Assembly (NCBI RefSeq): GCF_009709615.1
Contig: NZ_WJYA01000008.1
Span: 155,129 to 219,128 of the forward strand
Direction of reading: 5' to 3'
Source: Winogradskyella ouciana
Lineage (GTDB): Bacteria; Bacteroidota; Bacteroidia; Flavobacteriales; Flavobacteriaceae
Length of the DNA: 64,000 bases
The first letter of the stretch is position 1. Every line of letters starts with the position of its first letter. The translations under genes were made by a program, and so were the position numbers. This document shows, piece by piece, positions 52,966 to 61,417 of this stretch. The notes below the pieces were generated by a model. It worked only from the letters and a program-made list of their open reading frames with translations, was not told the DNA's origin and did no database searches.

Positions 52966-52995
52966 AATTCCGATTTGAAAAATCAAATCGGAATT
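52966..52995 (-). terminator. Rho-independent terminator after tRNA-Val(TAC)
   Basis: AATTCCGATTTGA pairs exactly with TCAAATCGGAATT across AAAA. On the minus strand it follows the tRNA by 9 nt and ends in TTTTTG. Confidence 0.75.
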
Positions 52996-53004
52996 GTGTT
53001 TTTG

Positions 53005-53079
53005 TGGGCGCGAAGGGATTCGAACCCCTGACCCCTTGGGTGTAAACCAAGTGCTCTGAACCAACTGAGCTACGCGCCC
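53005..53079 (-). tRNA. tRNA-Val (anticodon TAC)
   Basis: A 75-nt cloverleaf on the minus strand: acceptor GGGCGCG/CGCGCCC with discriminator A, D-arm GCTCAGTTGGTTCAGAGC, anticodon stem CTTGG/CCAAG with loop TTTACAC, and T-loop TTCGAAT. Anticodon TAC reads GUA and other valine codons. CCA is not encoded. A second tRNA-Val lies 184 bp downstream. Confidence 0.94.
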
Positions 53080-53142
53080 TAATAATTAGGACTGCAAATA
53101 TAGACTAGTTTTTAAAATCTCAAAAGGATTTCAATAAAAAAA

Positions 53143-54360
53143 TCAAATTATTTCAGCGACTACAAAAGTGCTTCCTCCTACAAATATTAGGTCGCTATTT
53201 GAGGCATTGGATTTTGCCTTACTAAGTGCTTCTTCTACACTTTTATAGACCTCACCTTGTATATTATATTCTAAAAAATTCTTTTGTAATAGTACTGCAT
53301 CCAGACCTCTTGGTACATCAGGTTTACAAAAATAATAGGTAGCATTTTTAGGAAACAATGGAATTATAGTATTTAGATCTTTATCATTTACGGCTCCGAA
53401 TACAATATGAAATTGGCTATATGTTTCTAATTGCAACTGTTGCAATACAAATGTTAATCCTTCCTTATTATGAGCAGTATCACAAATAACTTTTGGATTG
53501 TACTGAATTACTTGCCACCTCCCTTGTAAACCCGTATTCTTGGTTACATTGAGAAGTCCCTTTTTTAATTCTGAATCCGAAATTGAAAAACCAGAATGTC
53601 GGAGAACATTTATCGATTGAATAACGGTTTTGATGTTATGCTTTTGGTATGCACCTTTTAAATCACTTTCAAGGACATTTTCAATTAATTGGTCAGAAAA
53701 ATAAATATCTGAATTGGTCGACTTCGCTTTCTCTTTAAAGACAGTTTGAGTTTCAGGTTGAGTTTCACCAATGACAACCGGAATATTCTCTTTAATGATT
53801 CCTGCTTTTTCAGCGGCAATTTTCTCAAGGGTGTCGCCTAAAAATTGTACATGATCAAATCCTATATTAGTTATTACAGAAAGTTCAGGTGTAATAATAT
53901 TTGTAGAATCCAAACGACCACCTAACCCAACTTCAATGACGGCAATATCAACATTTTGCTTAGCGAAATAATCGAATGCCATACCTACTGTCATTTCAAA
54001 GAAAGACAGATTATTTACTTCAAAAAATGCCTTATTTCGCTTTATAAACCCAATTACAAATTGTTTACTTACAACTTTACCATTAATACGGATACGTTCT
54101 CTAAAATCCCTTAGGTGTGGTGATGTGTATAAACCAACTTTGTAACCAGCCTCTTGAAGTACTGAAGCTAACATATGACTCGTTGAACCTTTACCATTGG
54201 TTCCTGCAACATGAATCGATTTGAATCTAGTATGTGGCTCCCCTAAATTATTGGAAATTTTAAAAGCATTAGTTAAGTCCTTTCTAAAAGCAGTTTTACC
54301 TTTACTTTGATACATTGGTAGTTGCTGAAACATCCAATTGAGTGTATCTTGGTAATTCAT
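53143..54360 (-). CDS. folC: Folylpolyglutamate synthase / dihydrofolate synthase
   Basis: A 405-residue Mur-ligase-fold enzyme that adds glutamate to folates. The ATP loop HVAGTNGKGSTSHMLASVL is at about 50-68, with YTSPHLRDFRERIRING and AVIEVGLGGRLDSTNII (IAVIEVGLGGRLDSTN) typical of FolC. A C-terminal domain with DTAHNKEGL follows. It is the last gene of an exbB-exbD-tonB-folC run and starts 3 bp after tonB, so it is translated together with them despite its different role. Confidence 0.95.
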   Translation of the reverse strand: MNYQDTLNWMFQQLPMYQSKGKTAFRKDLTNAFKISNNLGEPHTRFKSIHVAGTNGKGSTSHMLASVLQEAGYKVGLYTSPHLRDFRERIRINGKVVSKQFVIGFIKRNKAFFEVNNLSFFEMTVGMAFDYFAKQNVDIAVIEVGLGGRLDSTNIITPELSVITNIGFDHVQFLGDTLEKIAAEKAGIIKENIPVVIGETQPETQTVFKEKAKSTNSDIYFSDQLIENVLESDLKGAYQKHNIKTVIQSINVLRHSGFSISDSELKKGLLNVTKNTGLQGRWQVIQYNPKVICDTAHNKEGLTFVLQQLQLETYSQFHIVFGAVNDKDLNTIIPLFPKNATYYFCKPDVPRGLDAVLLQKNFLEYNIQGEVYKSVEEALSKAKSNASNSDLIFVGGSTFVVAEII

Positions 54361-54363
54361 GAT

Positions 54364-55212
54364 TTATTGACCAACATCAAAGTTAATACTTACAAAGCCA
54401 ATTTGCTTTGCAGGCGCATCTGAATCTGCTGGCCATTTATGCGATAAGGCAATTTTCTTTGCAGGCTCCAATAAACAGGGATGCGTATTCGTAGTACCTC
54501 TTATACCAGGTTCAGCTTTAGTAACTCTTCCTGCTCTGTTTACTTCTATTTTAACAACGACCAAACCGTACTCATTGCAATCTTGCTTGTAGATTTGTCT
54601 TGATGGCCTTCCTCGTCCGCCTAATCCGTAACCTACTCCACCTTTTCCAGGTCCTGAGCCACCAAAATAGCTTGGCGCATAAGGATCTCCATCTAATTGA
54701 CCTTTATTTCCCCCTTGATTGTCTGGTCCTTCACCTCCGTCATCATTACCACTAGAATTCTTTACTCCACCTATAAGGTCATCTAATTTTTTTTGCTTTT
54801 CTGCCTTTTCACGTCTCTCACGTTCTTCAGCTTCACGCTTTTGGCGCTCAATTCGCTCTGCTTCAGCTTTAGCTTTTGCTTCAGCCTCTTTTTGCTTTTT
54901 TATGGCAATATCTTCGGCATTTTCAGCTGTCATTACCTCTTCAGTCTTTGTTGGAGTTTGAGTAGGCTCTGCTTTTGAGGTTTCTGGTTGTGATTCCTCT
55001 ACGACTTTTTCTTCGACAGCTTTTCTCGGTTGTGCCAATGGTCTATTTCCGCTACCAAAGTCTGTATTCCCAAAGTTTACCGCAACACCGTACTCCTCTG
55101 GTGGATCTAAATATTGAGGCCCAACAAAAAACAACAACAAGAATAATAACAAAGCTATTAAGCCTGTTATTCTTGCCGAATTACGTTGATGTTTGGTCTC
55201 TAAATATTTCAT
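54364..55212 (-). CDS. TonB family energy transducer
   Basis: A 282-residue TonB-like protein that carries proton-motive energy from ExbB/ExbD to outer-membrane transporters. One membrane helix lies at about 14-32, then a proline-poor linker, a long charged coiled coil (about 92-145, IKKQKEAEAKAKAEAERIER), a Gly-rich segment (about 150-205, GGSGPGKGGVGYGLGGRGRP), and a C-terminal TonB-like domain (YGLVVVKIEVNRAGRVTKA; a cysteine pair C210/C241 approximately). It follows exbD by 43 bp. Confidence 0.9.
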   Translation of the reverse strand: MKYLETKHQRNSARITGLIALLLFLLLFFVGPQYLDPPEEYGVAVNFGNTDFGSGNRPLAQPRKAVEEKVVEESQPETSKAEPTQTPTKTEEVMTAENAEDIAIKKQKEAEAKAKAEAERIERQKREAEERERREKAEKQKKLDDLIGGVKNSSGNDDGGEGPDNQGGNKGQLDGDPYAPSYFGGSGPGKGGVGYGLGGRGRPSRQIYKQDCNEYGLVVVKIEVNRAGRVTKAEPGIRGTTNTHPCLLEPAKKIALSHKWPADSDAPAKQIGFVSINFDVGQ

Positions 55213-55255
55213 CTCAGTTATACTTTAGTGAGTGTAGTTTCAAAAATGATGCCGT

Positions 55256-55648
55256 TTAGTTAGGCTTCACTGCCAGTATCACTTTAAACTTATTTCTATT
55301 AGCAATGTCCATTACCTTTACAACATTCTCTACAGGTACTGATTTCTCAGCTCTTAATACAATTGTTGGAGATTCCTGTTTTGAAAGAATTGACACCAAT
55401 TGATTTTCTAATACACTTTCACCAACACGTTTCTGGTCAATATAATAAGTCAAATCTGCCTTAATACTTACTGCGGTTGACTTTTTGTTCTCTGTCTTTC
55501 CGCTTGCCTTTGGTAAAATAATATCAATAGCATTTGTGGTCACCAACGTCGATGCTATCATAAAAAAGATCAATAACAGGAAAACAATATCGGTCATAGA
55601 TGCCATATTGAATTCTGGTGTTACTTTATTTCGTCCTCTAATGTTCAT
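55256..55648 (-). CDS. exbD: ExbD/TolR family biopolymer transport protein
   Basis: A 130-residue ExbD with one membrane helix (about 18-38, MTDIVFLLLIFFMIAST) that contains the essential aspartate in the MTDIVFLLLIFF motif. A periplasmic domain follows (YIDQKRVGESVLENQL, IVLRAEKSVPVENVV). With ExbB it forms the proton channel powering the TonB protein encoded downstream. exbB ends 1 bp before it starts. Confidence 0.94.
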   Translation of the reverse strand: MNIRGRNKVTPEFNMASMTDIVFLLLIFFMIASTLVTTNAIDIILPKASGKTENKKSTAVSIKADLTYYIDQKRVGESVLENQLVSILSKQESPTIVLRAEKSVPVENVVKVMDIANRNKFKVILAVKPN

Positions 55649-55649
55649 A

Positions 55650-56345
55650 TTAGATAGGTTCGTTTAGGTGATCTAAAAATTCAGTAGAAGTGGCTTCCAT
55701 TTGGTGAACCACTTTATTAGTTCTTACCACAATGTGATTGTAAGCCACATAAGCTATAATACCTACTATTAATCCACCGACTGTGGTTGTCATTGCGGTA
55801 TATAATCCACTCGCCAAAACATCCATTTGAATGGTTCCACCAGCATTAGCCAACTCAAAAATGGAAAGTATCATCCCAACTACAGTTCCTAAGAACCCAA
55901 TCATTGGTGCAACACCAGATATTGTCGCCAACACACTTATATTTTTTTCTAAGCTATATATCTCTAAACGACCTGCGTTTTCAATTGCTGTATTAATATC
56001 TTCAAGAGGTTTACCAATTCTGGTAATTCCCTTTGCAATTAATCGAGAAACCGGTGAATTTTGCTGAGCACATAGCATTTGTGCAGAGTCCACCTTGCCA
56101 TTACTAACATGGTCTTTTATTTGATTCATAAAATTTGAATCGACTTTTGATGCTGCCTTTATAGCAAAAATCCTTTCAAAATATATATATGTAGCCATTA
56201 TGAGCAGCAAGAACAAGATAAGAATGATGACCATTCCTGAAGTTCCACCACTTGTAATCAACTCAATAATAGATAAGGTTTTTTCAACGGATTCACCATC
56301 TGTTAGAACCTCCGCTTCATCTTGAATATTACTTAGTAATATCAT
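55650..56345 (-). CDS. exbB: ExbB/TolQ/MotA family proton channel protein
   Basis: A 231-residue ExbB with three membrane helices (about 36-56, 138-162 and 178-202). The MotA/TolQ/ExbB signature lies in LATISGVAPMIGFLGTVVGMI and the last helix AMTTTVGGLIVGIIAYVAYN. It forms the pentameric channel around ExbD. It is the first gene of the exbB-exbD-tonB-folC run and follows nhaD on the same strand after a 63-bp gap with no clear promoter box. Confidence 0.94.
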   Translation of the reverse strand: MILLSNIQDEAEVLTDGESVEKTLSIIELITSGGTSGMVIILILFLLLIMATYIYFERIFAIKAASKVDSNFMNQIKDHVSNGKVDSAQMLCAQQNSPVSRLIAKGITRIGKPLEDINTAIENAGRLEIYSLEKNISVLATISGVAPMIGFLGTVVGMILSIFELANAGGTIQMDVLASGLYTAMTTTVGGLIVGIIAYVAYNHIVVRTNKVVHQMEATSTEFLDHLNEPI

Positions 56346-56408
56346 ATTATAAGTTTTAAGTTTAAAAGTTTCTGTAAGTTATAACGCTAAGTTTTTCACT
56401 TAAGTATG

Positions 56409-57800
56409 TTAGAAAATAGCTCTTGTTGCCATAAAGGCAATAGCACCTGCTATAAAACCTACAAAAGCCAACCAGGATATCTTTTTAAGGTACCAGAAAA
56501 AGTCTATTTTTTCCATTCCCATGGCCACTACACCAGCAGCAGAACCAATAATTAACATACTCCCGCCAGTACCAGCAGAATAGGCTATAAAATGCCACAA
56601 CTGATTATCCATCGGCTCAGAGAACATCCCTAAACTGGCTGCAACCAGTGGCACATTATCAATAACTGCCGAACCAACACCAAGGAGAATGACTACCAAA
56701 TCCGAAACAACGGTTCCCGCTGGCTCAGTTCCTATTAACCCAATGTTTTCTTTAAGACTATCTGCAAAACCGAAAAGTATCCCAAGCGATTCTAAAGCGG
56801 CAACTGCCATTAAAATACCCAGGAAAAACAAGATACTAGGTAATTCAATTTTTGACAATGAATAATGCACAGGACTATGACTTGCATTCTCACTATGCTC
56901 TTCGGATTGTATCTGTGATATAGCAAATTTTGAATTACTATAAATCTCAGCAAAAATCGCTACGACACCAAGGGACAGCATCATACCTACGTAAGGTGGT
57001 AAATGGGTGATAACTTTAAAAATCGGTACAAAGACAATAGCGCCCAATCCTAAAAATAACATTGTAGAACTAAATTTGTTTTTTGGCTTATCATCAGCAC
57101 CTTGTAATTCTAAGGTGCCTTTAAATGGTTGTAGCAATGATGCTATAAAAGTAGGCACTATCATACATAACAGTGATGGAATAAATAAATAGATAAATAA
57201 ATTACCTGTGGATACTTTGTCTCCAATCCATAGCATAGTTGTTGTAACATCTCCAATTGGTGACCAGGCTCCACCTGCATTGGCAGCTATAATAATTAAA
57301 CCTGCATACCAAATCCTTACACTTCTATCCTTAACTATTTTTTGAAGAATAGATATTAAAACAATTGTTGCTGTAAGGTTGTCTATAATTGCAGAAAGTA
57401 TAAATGCCAAACCGCAGAACATCCAAAGCAATTTTCTTCTGCTGTTAAAGTTTACCGCATTTTTAATGGTAGAAAAGCCATCAAAATAATCTATGATTTC
57501 TACAATGGTCATGGCACCCAATAAAAACACCAATATCTCTGCGGTCTTCCCTAAATGGTGCAAAAGCGTTTCCTCCATTAAATGCATTTTTTCTTCATGA
57601 CCTTGGTCTGAAAAACCATCTACAAGACCATGAATTGAAGAATCAAACCACTGTGTAAAATCGTCAATTCCCAAAGAGATCAAAGCCCAACTTATGGCCA
57701 TCATAACCAAAGCTGGTATCAACTTATCAATTTTTATATTGTGTTCTAATGTTATCGCTAAATAGCCAAAAACAAATACGAGAATTATAACAGTTTCCAT
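56409..57800 (-). CDS. nhaD: NhaD-type sodium:proton antiporter
   Basis: A 463-residue inner-membrane antiporter of the NhaD/ArsB superfamily with about 11-12 helices. Recognisable segments are FLLGAMTIVEIIDYFDGF, AIIDNLTATIVLISIL, NAGGAWSPIGDVTTTMLW and SAVIDNVPLVAASLGM with STGTGGSMLIIGSAAG-like AGTGGSMLIIGSAAGVVAMG. NhaD extrudes Na+ in exchange for H+, fitting a marine lifestyle. It follows the glutamate dehydrogenase-family gene by 13 bp, so both are probably in one transcript. Confidence 0.93.
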   Translation of the reverse strand: METVIILVFVFGYLAITLEHNIKIDKLIPALVMMAISWALISLGIDDFTQWFDSSIHGLVDGFSDQGHEEKMHLMEETLLHHLGKTAEILVFLLGAMTIVEIIDYFDGFSTIKNAVNFNSRRKLLWMFCGLAFILSAIIDNLTATIVLISILQKIVKDRSVRIWYAGLIIIAANAGGAWSPIGDVTTTMLWIGDKVSTGNLFIYLFIPSLLCMIVPTFIASLLQPFKGTLELQGADDKPKNKFSSTMLFLGLGAIVFVPIFKVITHLPPYVGMMLSLGVVAIFAEIYSNSKFAISQIQSEEHSENASHSPVHYSLSKIELPSILFFLGILMAVAALESLGILFGFADSLKENIGLIGTEPAGTVVSDLVVILLGVGSAVIDNVPLVAASLGMFSEPMDNQLWHFIAYSAGTGGSMLIIGSAAGVVAMGMEKIDFFWYLKKISWLAFVGFIAGAIAFMATRAIF

Positions 57801-57813
57801 AATAAGGGATATT

Positions 57814-59043
57814 TTATATTAATTGTCTTAGTGCAATCTCAAAAGCGGTTTCACTAATACCGGTTTTTGTTGGATTATTCTTTTTAACTTCTTTTAATGC
57901 CTTCTTAATAACTTTAGAAGTATCATTGAAAATAGCTTCATCTGTCATTATTACTTTTCGTTCCATAAAGTAGGCAAAAACTCTAGCCATACCACAATTT
58001 GAAATAAAATCTGGTATTAAGCTCACTTTTTGGTCGGTATGCTCCATGATAGGTCCAAAGAAAATTTCTTTATCTGCAAAAGGCACATTTGCCCCACATG
58101 TAATAACTTCTAAGCCAGTACTAATCATTTGATCTATTTGATCTTGAGTAATTAATCTAGATGCTGCACATGGCGCAAACACTTCGGTTTCTAAAGACCA
58201 AATCTGTTCATTTATAGCTTCAAAAGGGATTAAGTCATCTGCAACAAGAGTGTTTCCACTTTTATTAAGGTACAACTCTGTGATTTCCTTAAAAGAAAAC
58301 CCATCAGGATTAATTAAGCCACCAACCCTATCAATTATACCAACTACTTTTGCTCCCATTTGGGAAAAGTAAAAAGCAGCAGCAGCTCCAACATTACCAA
58401 AACCTTGAACTACAACACGCTTTCCTTTAATATTACTGTCGTTAATTGCATAAAAATGCTTCGCTGCTACAGCAACACCATAGCCCGTAATCATATCTGC
58501 AACCGTATACTTTTTTGAGACATCTGGTGAATATTTTGGGTTTTCAATAACCTTAATAACACCATGCCTTAACTGACCAATTCGGTTTATTTTATCAGCT
58601 TGTGTGGGTTTAAAATGTCCTTCAAAAACACCTTCTTGCGGATGCCAAACACCACTTTCTTCTGTTATGGGAATCACTTCGTGAATTTCATCAACATTTA
58701 GGTCTCCACCTGTACCGTAATAACTTTTCAATAATGGAGAAACGGCTGCATACCAGCGTTCTAATACTCCTTTTTTTCTTGGGTCATTCGGATCGAAATT
58801 GATACCTGATTTGGCTCCTCCTATTGCTGGTCCCGAAACTGTAAACTTTACCTCCATGGTTTTTGCCAGTGACAAAACTTCATTTTGATCTAGACCTTTT
58901 CTCATTCTAGTACCGCCTCCAGCTGCTCCACCTCTTAGAGAGTTTATGACCGTCCATCCTTCAGCGTCTGTTTCTGGGTCGTTCCAATGAAAAACTATTT
59001 CGGGAGATTTATTTTCGTACTTGTGAAGTAATTTCTTTATCAA
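57814..59043 (-). CDS. Glu/Leu/Phe/Val dehydrogenase family protein
   Basis: A 409-residue NAD(P)-dependent amino-acid dehydrogenase. The N-terminal domain has GGAAGGGTRMRKGL and the catalytic-lysine region SGPAIGGAKSGI; the cofactor motif VVVQGFGNVGAAAAFYF is near residue 215. The GGGTRMR form is a divergent branch found across Bacteroidota, so true substrate (glutamate or branched-chain amino acid) is uncertain. The start is taken as TTG at 59043: two codons upstream is an in-frame stop, and a nearby ATG at 59050 is out of frame. A TATATTTG box lies 24 nt upstream. Confidence 0.9.
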   Translation of the reverse strand: MIKKLLHKYENKSPEIVFHWNDPETDAEGWTVINSLRGGAAGGGTRMRKGLDQNEVLSLAKTMEVKFTVSGPAIGGAKSGINFDPNDPRKKGVLERWYAAVSPLLKSYYGTGGDLNVDEIHEVIPITEESGVWHPQEGVFEGHFKPTQADKINRIGQLRHGVIKVIENPKYSPDVSKKYTVADMITGYGVAVAAKHFYAINDSNIKGKRVVVQGFGNVGAAAAFYFSQMGAKVVGIIDRVGGLINPDGFSFKEITELYLNKSGNTLVADDLIPFEAINEQIWSLETEVFAPCAASRLITQDQIDQMISTGLEVITCGANVPFADKEIFFGPIMEHTDQKVSLIPDFISNCGMARVFAYFMERKVIMTDEAIFNDTSKVIKKALKEVKKNNPTKTGISETAFEIALRQLI

Positions 59044-59067
59044 TTTGCATCAATTAGTTAGTTATAA

Positions 59068-59075
59068 CAAATATA
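59068..59075 (-). promoter_or_regulatory. -7 promoter box of the amino-acid dehydrogenase gene
   Basis: The minus strand reads TATATTTG, an exact consensus match, 24 nt before the TTG start at 59043. No -33 TTG at the usual distance was found. Confidence 0.5.
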
Positions 59076-59113
59076 AAAAACTCTATTTCCTAAAAGAGAT
59101 TAAAACATTAATT

Positions 59114-60181
59114 TTAAGTGTTAGAAATTAAAATTTTTCCAGAGGAATGATTCTTGCTCGCTCCAGTAACACTTTTAAGGCAATTAACCTCATTTCGCTC
59201 CCGTAAGACTCCCAATAATCCAAAAACGAGAGCTTCTTTAAATTCAATGATTTCCTTACTAGGTATGATTATTTGTGATTTTGAAAGGAATTTTATTCTA
59301 TGGATTAAAAAATCATTGTACGCTCCTCCACCCGTTACCAATACTTTAGGCTTCTCTTGATTCAAGATTTTAGAAATTTGAATTGCAACATGCTCTACGA
59401 ACGTTCTCAATACATCTTCAATTCTGAGATTCCAGGAGTCAATTAATGGAATAACCTTTTCTTTAACCCATTCTAAACCCAATGATTTAGGCGGTTTCTG
59501 TTGATAGAACTCAATTTGATTCAATTTTGTTAGCAATTCGGAATCAATATTACCTGTCGAGGCTAATTTTCCTTTGTCATCAAAATCCAGGTTTAATTTT
59601 AATACATAATGGTTTAAAACAATATTAACAGGACAAATGTCAAAAGCGATTCTTTCGTTATTCTCTTCAAATGAAATATTGGCGAAGCCACCTAAATTCA
59701 AACAGAAACCATATTTCTCAAACAATAATCGATCACCAATAGGTACCAAAGGCGCACCTTGTCCGCCATATTCAACATCTTGAACCCTAAAATCGCAAAT
59801 GACCTTTTCATTTAATGTATCTGATAGAATCTGTTGATTACCAATTTGTAGTGTCAAACCTTCTTCAGGTTGATGCAAAGCTGTATGACCATGTGAAGCA
59901 ATAAAATCAATATCAGTTATATTATGCTTTTTGATAAATTCCGAAATAACCGTTCCCAAATATTTGGAATAAGCTTTATCTATTTCTGATAATTCATCCA
60001 AAGTCTTTGTTACCAATTGACTTAGAGATGATTTCCAAATCTCAGAATATTTTAGGGTTTCTGACTTGTGAATCTTAAATGTCCAATTATTATCATATAC
60101 ATATGTTGCGTATATGATATCTATACCATCCAAAGAGGTGCCAGACATCACACCCACTACATTATAATAAGACTTTGCCAT
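59114..60181 (-). CDS. anmK: Anhydro-N-acetylmuramic acid kinase
   Basis: A 355-residue sugar kinase that phosphorylates and opens 1,6-anhydro-MurNAc during cell-wall recycling. The family motif VGVMSGTSLDGIDIIY is at residues 6-21; GGFANISFEEN, DICPVNIVLN and VLVTGGGAYNDFLI are also typical. It is a stand-alone gene between the dehydrogenase gene and the divergent acyl-CoA dehydrogenase gene. A TATTTTTA sequence, one base off consensus, ends 5 nt before its ATG. Confidence 0.95.
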   Translation of the reverse strand: MAKSYYNVVGVMSGTSLDGIDIIYATYVYDNNWTFKIHKSETLKYSEIWKSSLSQLVTKTLDELSEIDKAYSKYLGTVISEFIKKHNITDIDFIASHGHTALHQPEEGLTLQIGNQQILSDTLNEKVICDFRVQDVEYGGQGAPLVPIGDRLLFEKYGFCLNLGGFANISFEENNERIAFDICPVNIVLNHYVLKLNLDFDDKGKLASTGNIDSELLTKLNQIEFYQQKPPKSLGLEWVKEKVIPLIDSWNLRIEDVLRTFVEHVAIQISKILNQEKPKVLVTGGGAYNDFLIHRIKFLSKSQIIIPSKEIIEFKEALVFGLLGVLRERNEVNCLKSVTGASKNHSSGKILISNT

Positions 60182-60204
60182 ATTAGTAAAAATAATATTA
60201 CTTA

Positions 60205-60235
60205 TTGAAAATACCGCAAGAAACAGTTATCTTTG
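60205..60235 (+). promoter_or_regulatory. Promoter of the acyl-CoA dehydrogenase gene
   Basis: TTG (60205-60207), a 20-bp spacer and TATCTTTG (60228-60235) match both elements of the Bacteroidota consensus. The leader to the ATG at 60273 is about 33 nt. Confidence 0.7.
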
Positions 60236-60272
60236 CATGAAATTTTTAACAAATCAATAATTAGTTTGCTTT

Positions 60273-61415
60273 ATGGATTTTAGCTTAACAGAAGAACATA
60301 TAATGATTCGTGATGCTGCAAGAGATTTTGCACAAACTGAATTACTCCCTGGTGTTATTGAACGTGATAATGCACAAACCTTTCCCGATGAATTGGTTAG
60401 AAAAATGGGCGAGTTGGGTTTTATGGGTATCATGGTAGACCCAAAGTATGGGGGAAGCGGTATGGATGCAATCTCTTATGTTTTAATTATGGAAGAGTTG
60501 TCTAAAATTGATGCCTCTGCTTCTGTTATGGTTTCTGTAAATAATTCATTGGTCTGCTATGGTCTTGAAGCATTTGGAACAGAAGAACAAAAACAAAAAT
60601 ACTTAACAAAATTAGCAACAGGAGAGCAACTAGGTGCATTTTGTTTAAGTGAACCAGAAGCAGGTAGTGATGCAACCTCTCAAAAAACTACTGCTATTGA
60701 TAAAGGAGATCATTATATTATCAATGGTACGAAAAACTGGATTACAAATGGTGGCCGTGCAGACACTTATTTAGTAATAGCACAGACCGATAGAGATAAA
60801 GGACATAGAGGCATCAACGCTTTTATTCTTGAAAAAGGAATGCCTGGTTTTGATATTGGCCCAAAAGAAGATAAGCTTGGTATACGTGGTAGTGATACAC
60901 ATACATTGCAATTTAATGATGTAAAAGTACCTAAAGAAAATAGAATCGGTGAAGATGGTTTTGGATTTAAGTTTGCAATGAAAACCTTATCTGGTGGACG
61001 AATTGGTATTGCTGCACAAGCCCTTGGGATTGCCTCAGGAGCTTACGAGTTAGCCTTAAAATATTCTAAGGAACGTAAGGCTTTTGGAACGGAAATTTGT
61101 AATCATCAAGCTATTGCTTTTAAGTTAGCTGATATGTACACTGAGATTGAAGCTGCTCGCCATTTGGTAATGAAAGCTGCTTGGGAAAAAGACCAGGGCA
61201 ATAATTATGATATGGCAAGTGCTATGGCAAAACTTTACGCAAGTAAAGTAGCTATGGAACAAACTGTTGAAGCAGTGCAAATTCATGGTGGTAATGGTTT
61301 TGTAAAAGAATACCATGTAGAGCGTTTAATGCGAGATGCAAAAATCACCCAAATATATGAAGGTACTTCTGAAATACAGAAAATTGTGATTTCTAGAGGT
61401 GTTATAAAAGGGTAG
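60273..61415 (+). CDS. Acyl-CoA dehydrogenase
   Basis: A 380-residue FAD enzyme that introduces the alpha-beta double bond in acyl-CoA. Family signatures are clear: GAFCLSEPEAGSDA (about 125-138), KNWITNGGRAD, the C-terminal QAIAFKLADMYTEIEAARHLV and the catalytic-base region RDAKITQIYEGTSEIQK with the glutamate in YEGT. Length and sequence match short-chain (butyryl-CoA type) members. It has a consensus promoter and ends 2 bp from the convergent helicase gene. Confidence 0.96.
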   Translation: MDFSLTEEHIMIRDAARDFAQTELLPGVIERDNAQTFPDELVRKMGELGFMGIMVDPKYGGSGMDAISYVLIMEELSKIDASASVMVSVNNSLVCYGLEAFGTEEQKQKYLTKLATGEQLGAFCLSEPEAGSDATSQKTTAIDKGDHYIINGTKNWITNGGRADTYLVIAQTDRDKGHRGINAFILEKGMPGFDIGPKEDKLGIRGSDTHTLQFNDVKVPKENRIGEDGFGFKFAMKTLSGGRIGIAAQALGIASGAYELALKYSKERKAFGTEICNHQAIAFKLADMYTEIEAARHLVMKAAWEKDQGNNYDMASAMAKLYASKVAMEQTVEAVQIHGGNGFVKEYHVERLMRDAKITQIYEGTSEIQKIVISRGVIKG

Positions 61416-61417
61416 TC

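Noticed and set aside
52848..53050. Short open frames on both strands over the tRNA-Val region
   Set aside because: They run through tRNA and terminator hairpins; the apparent coding is due to palindromic sequence.
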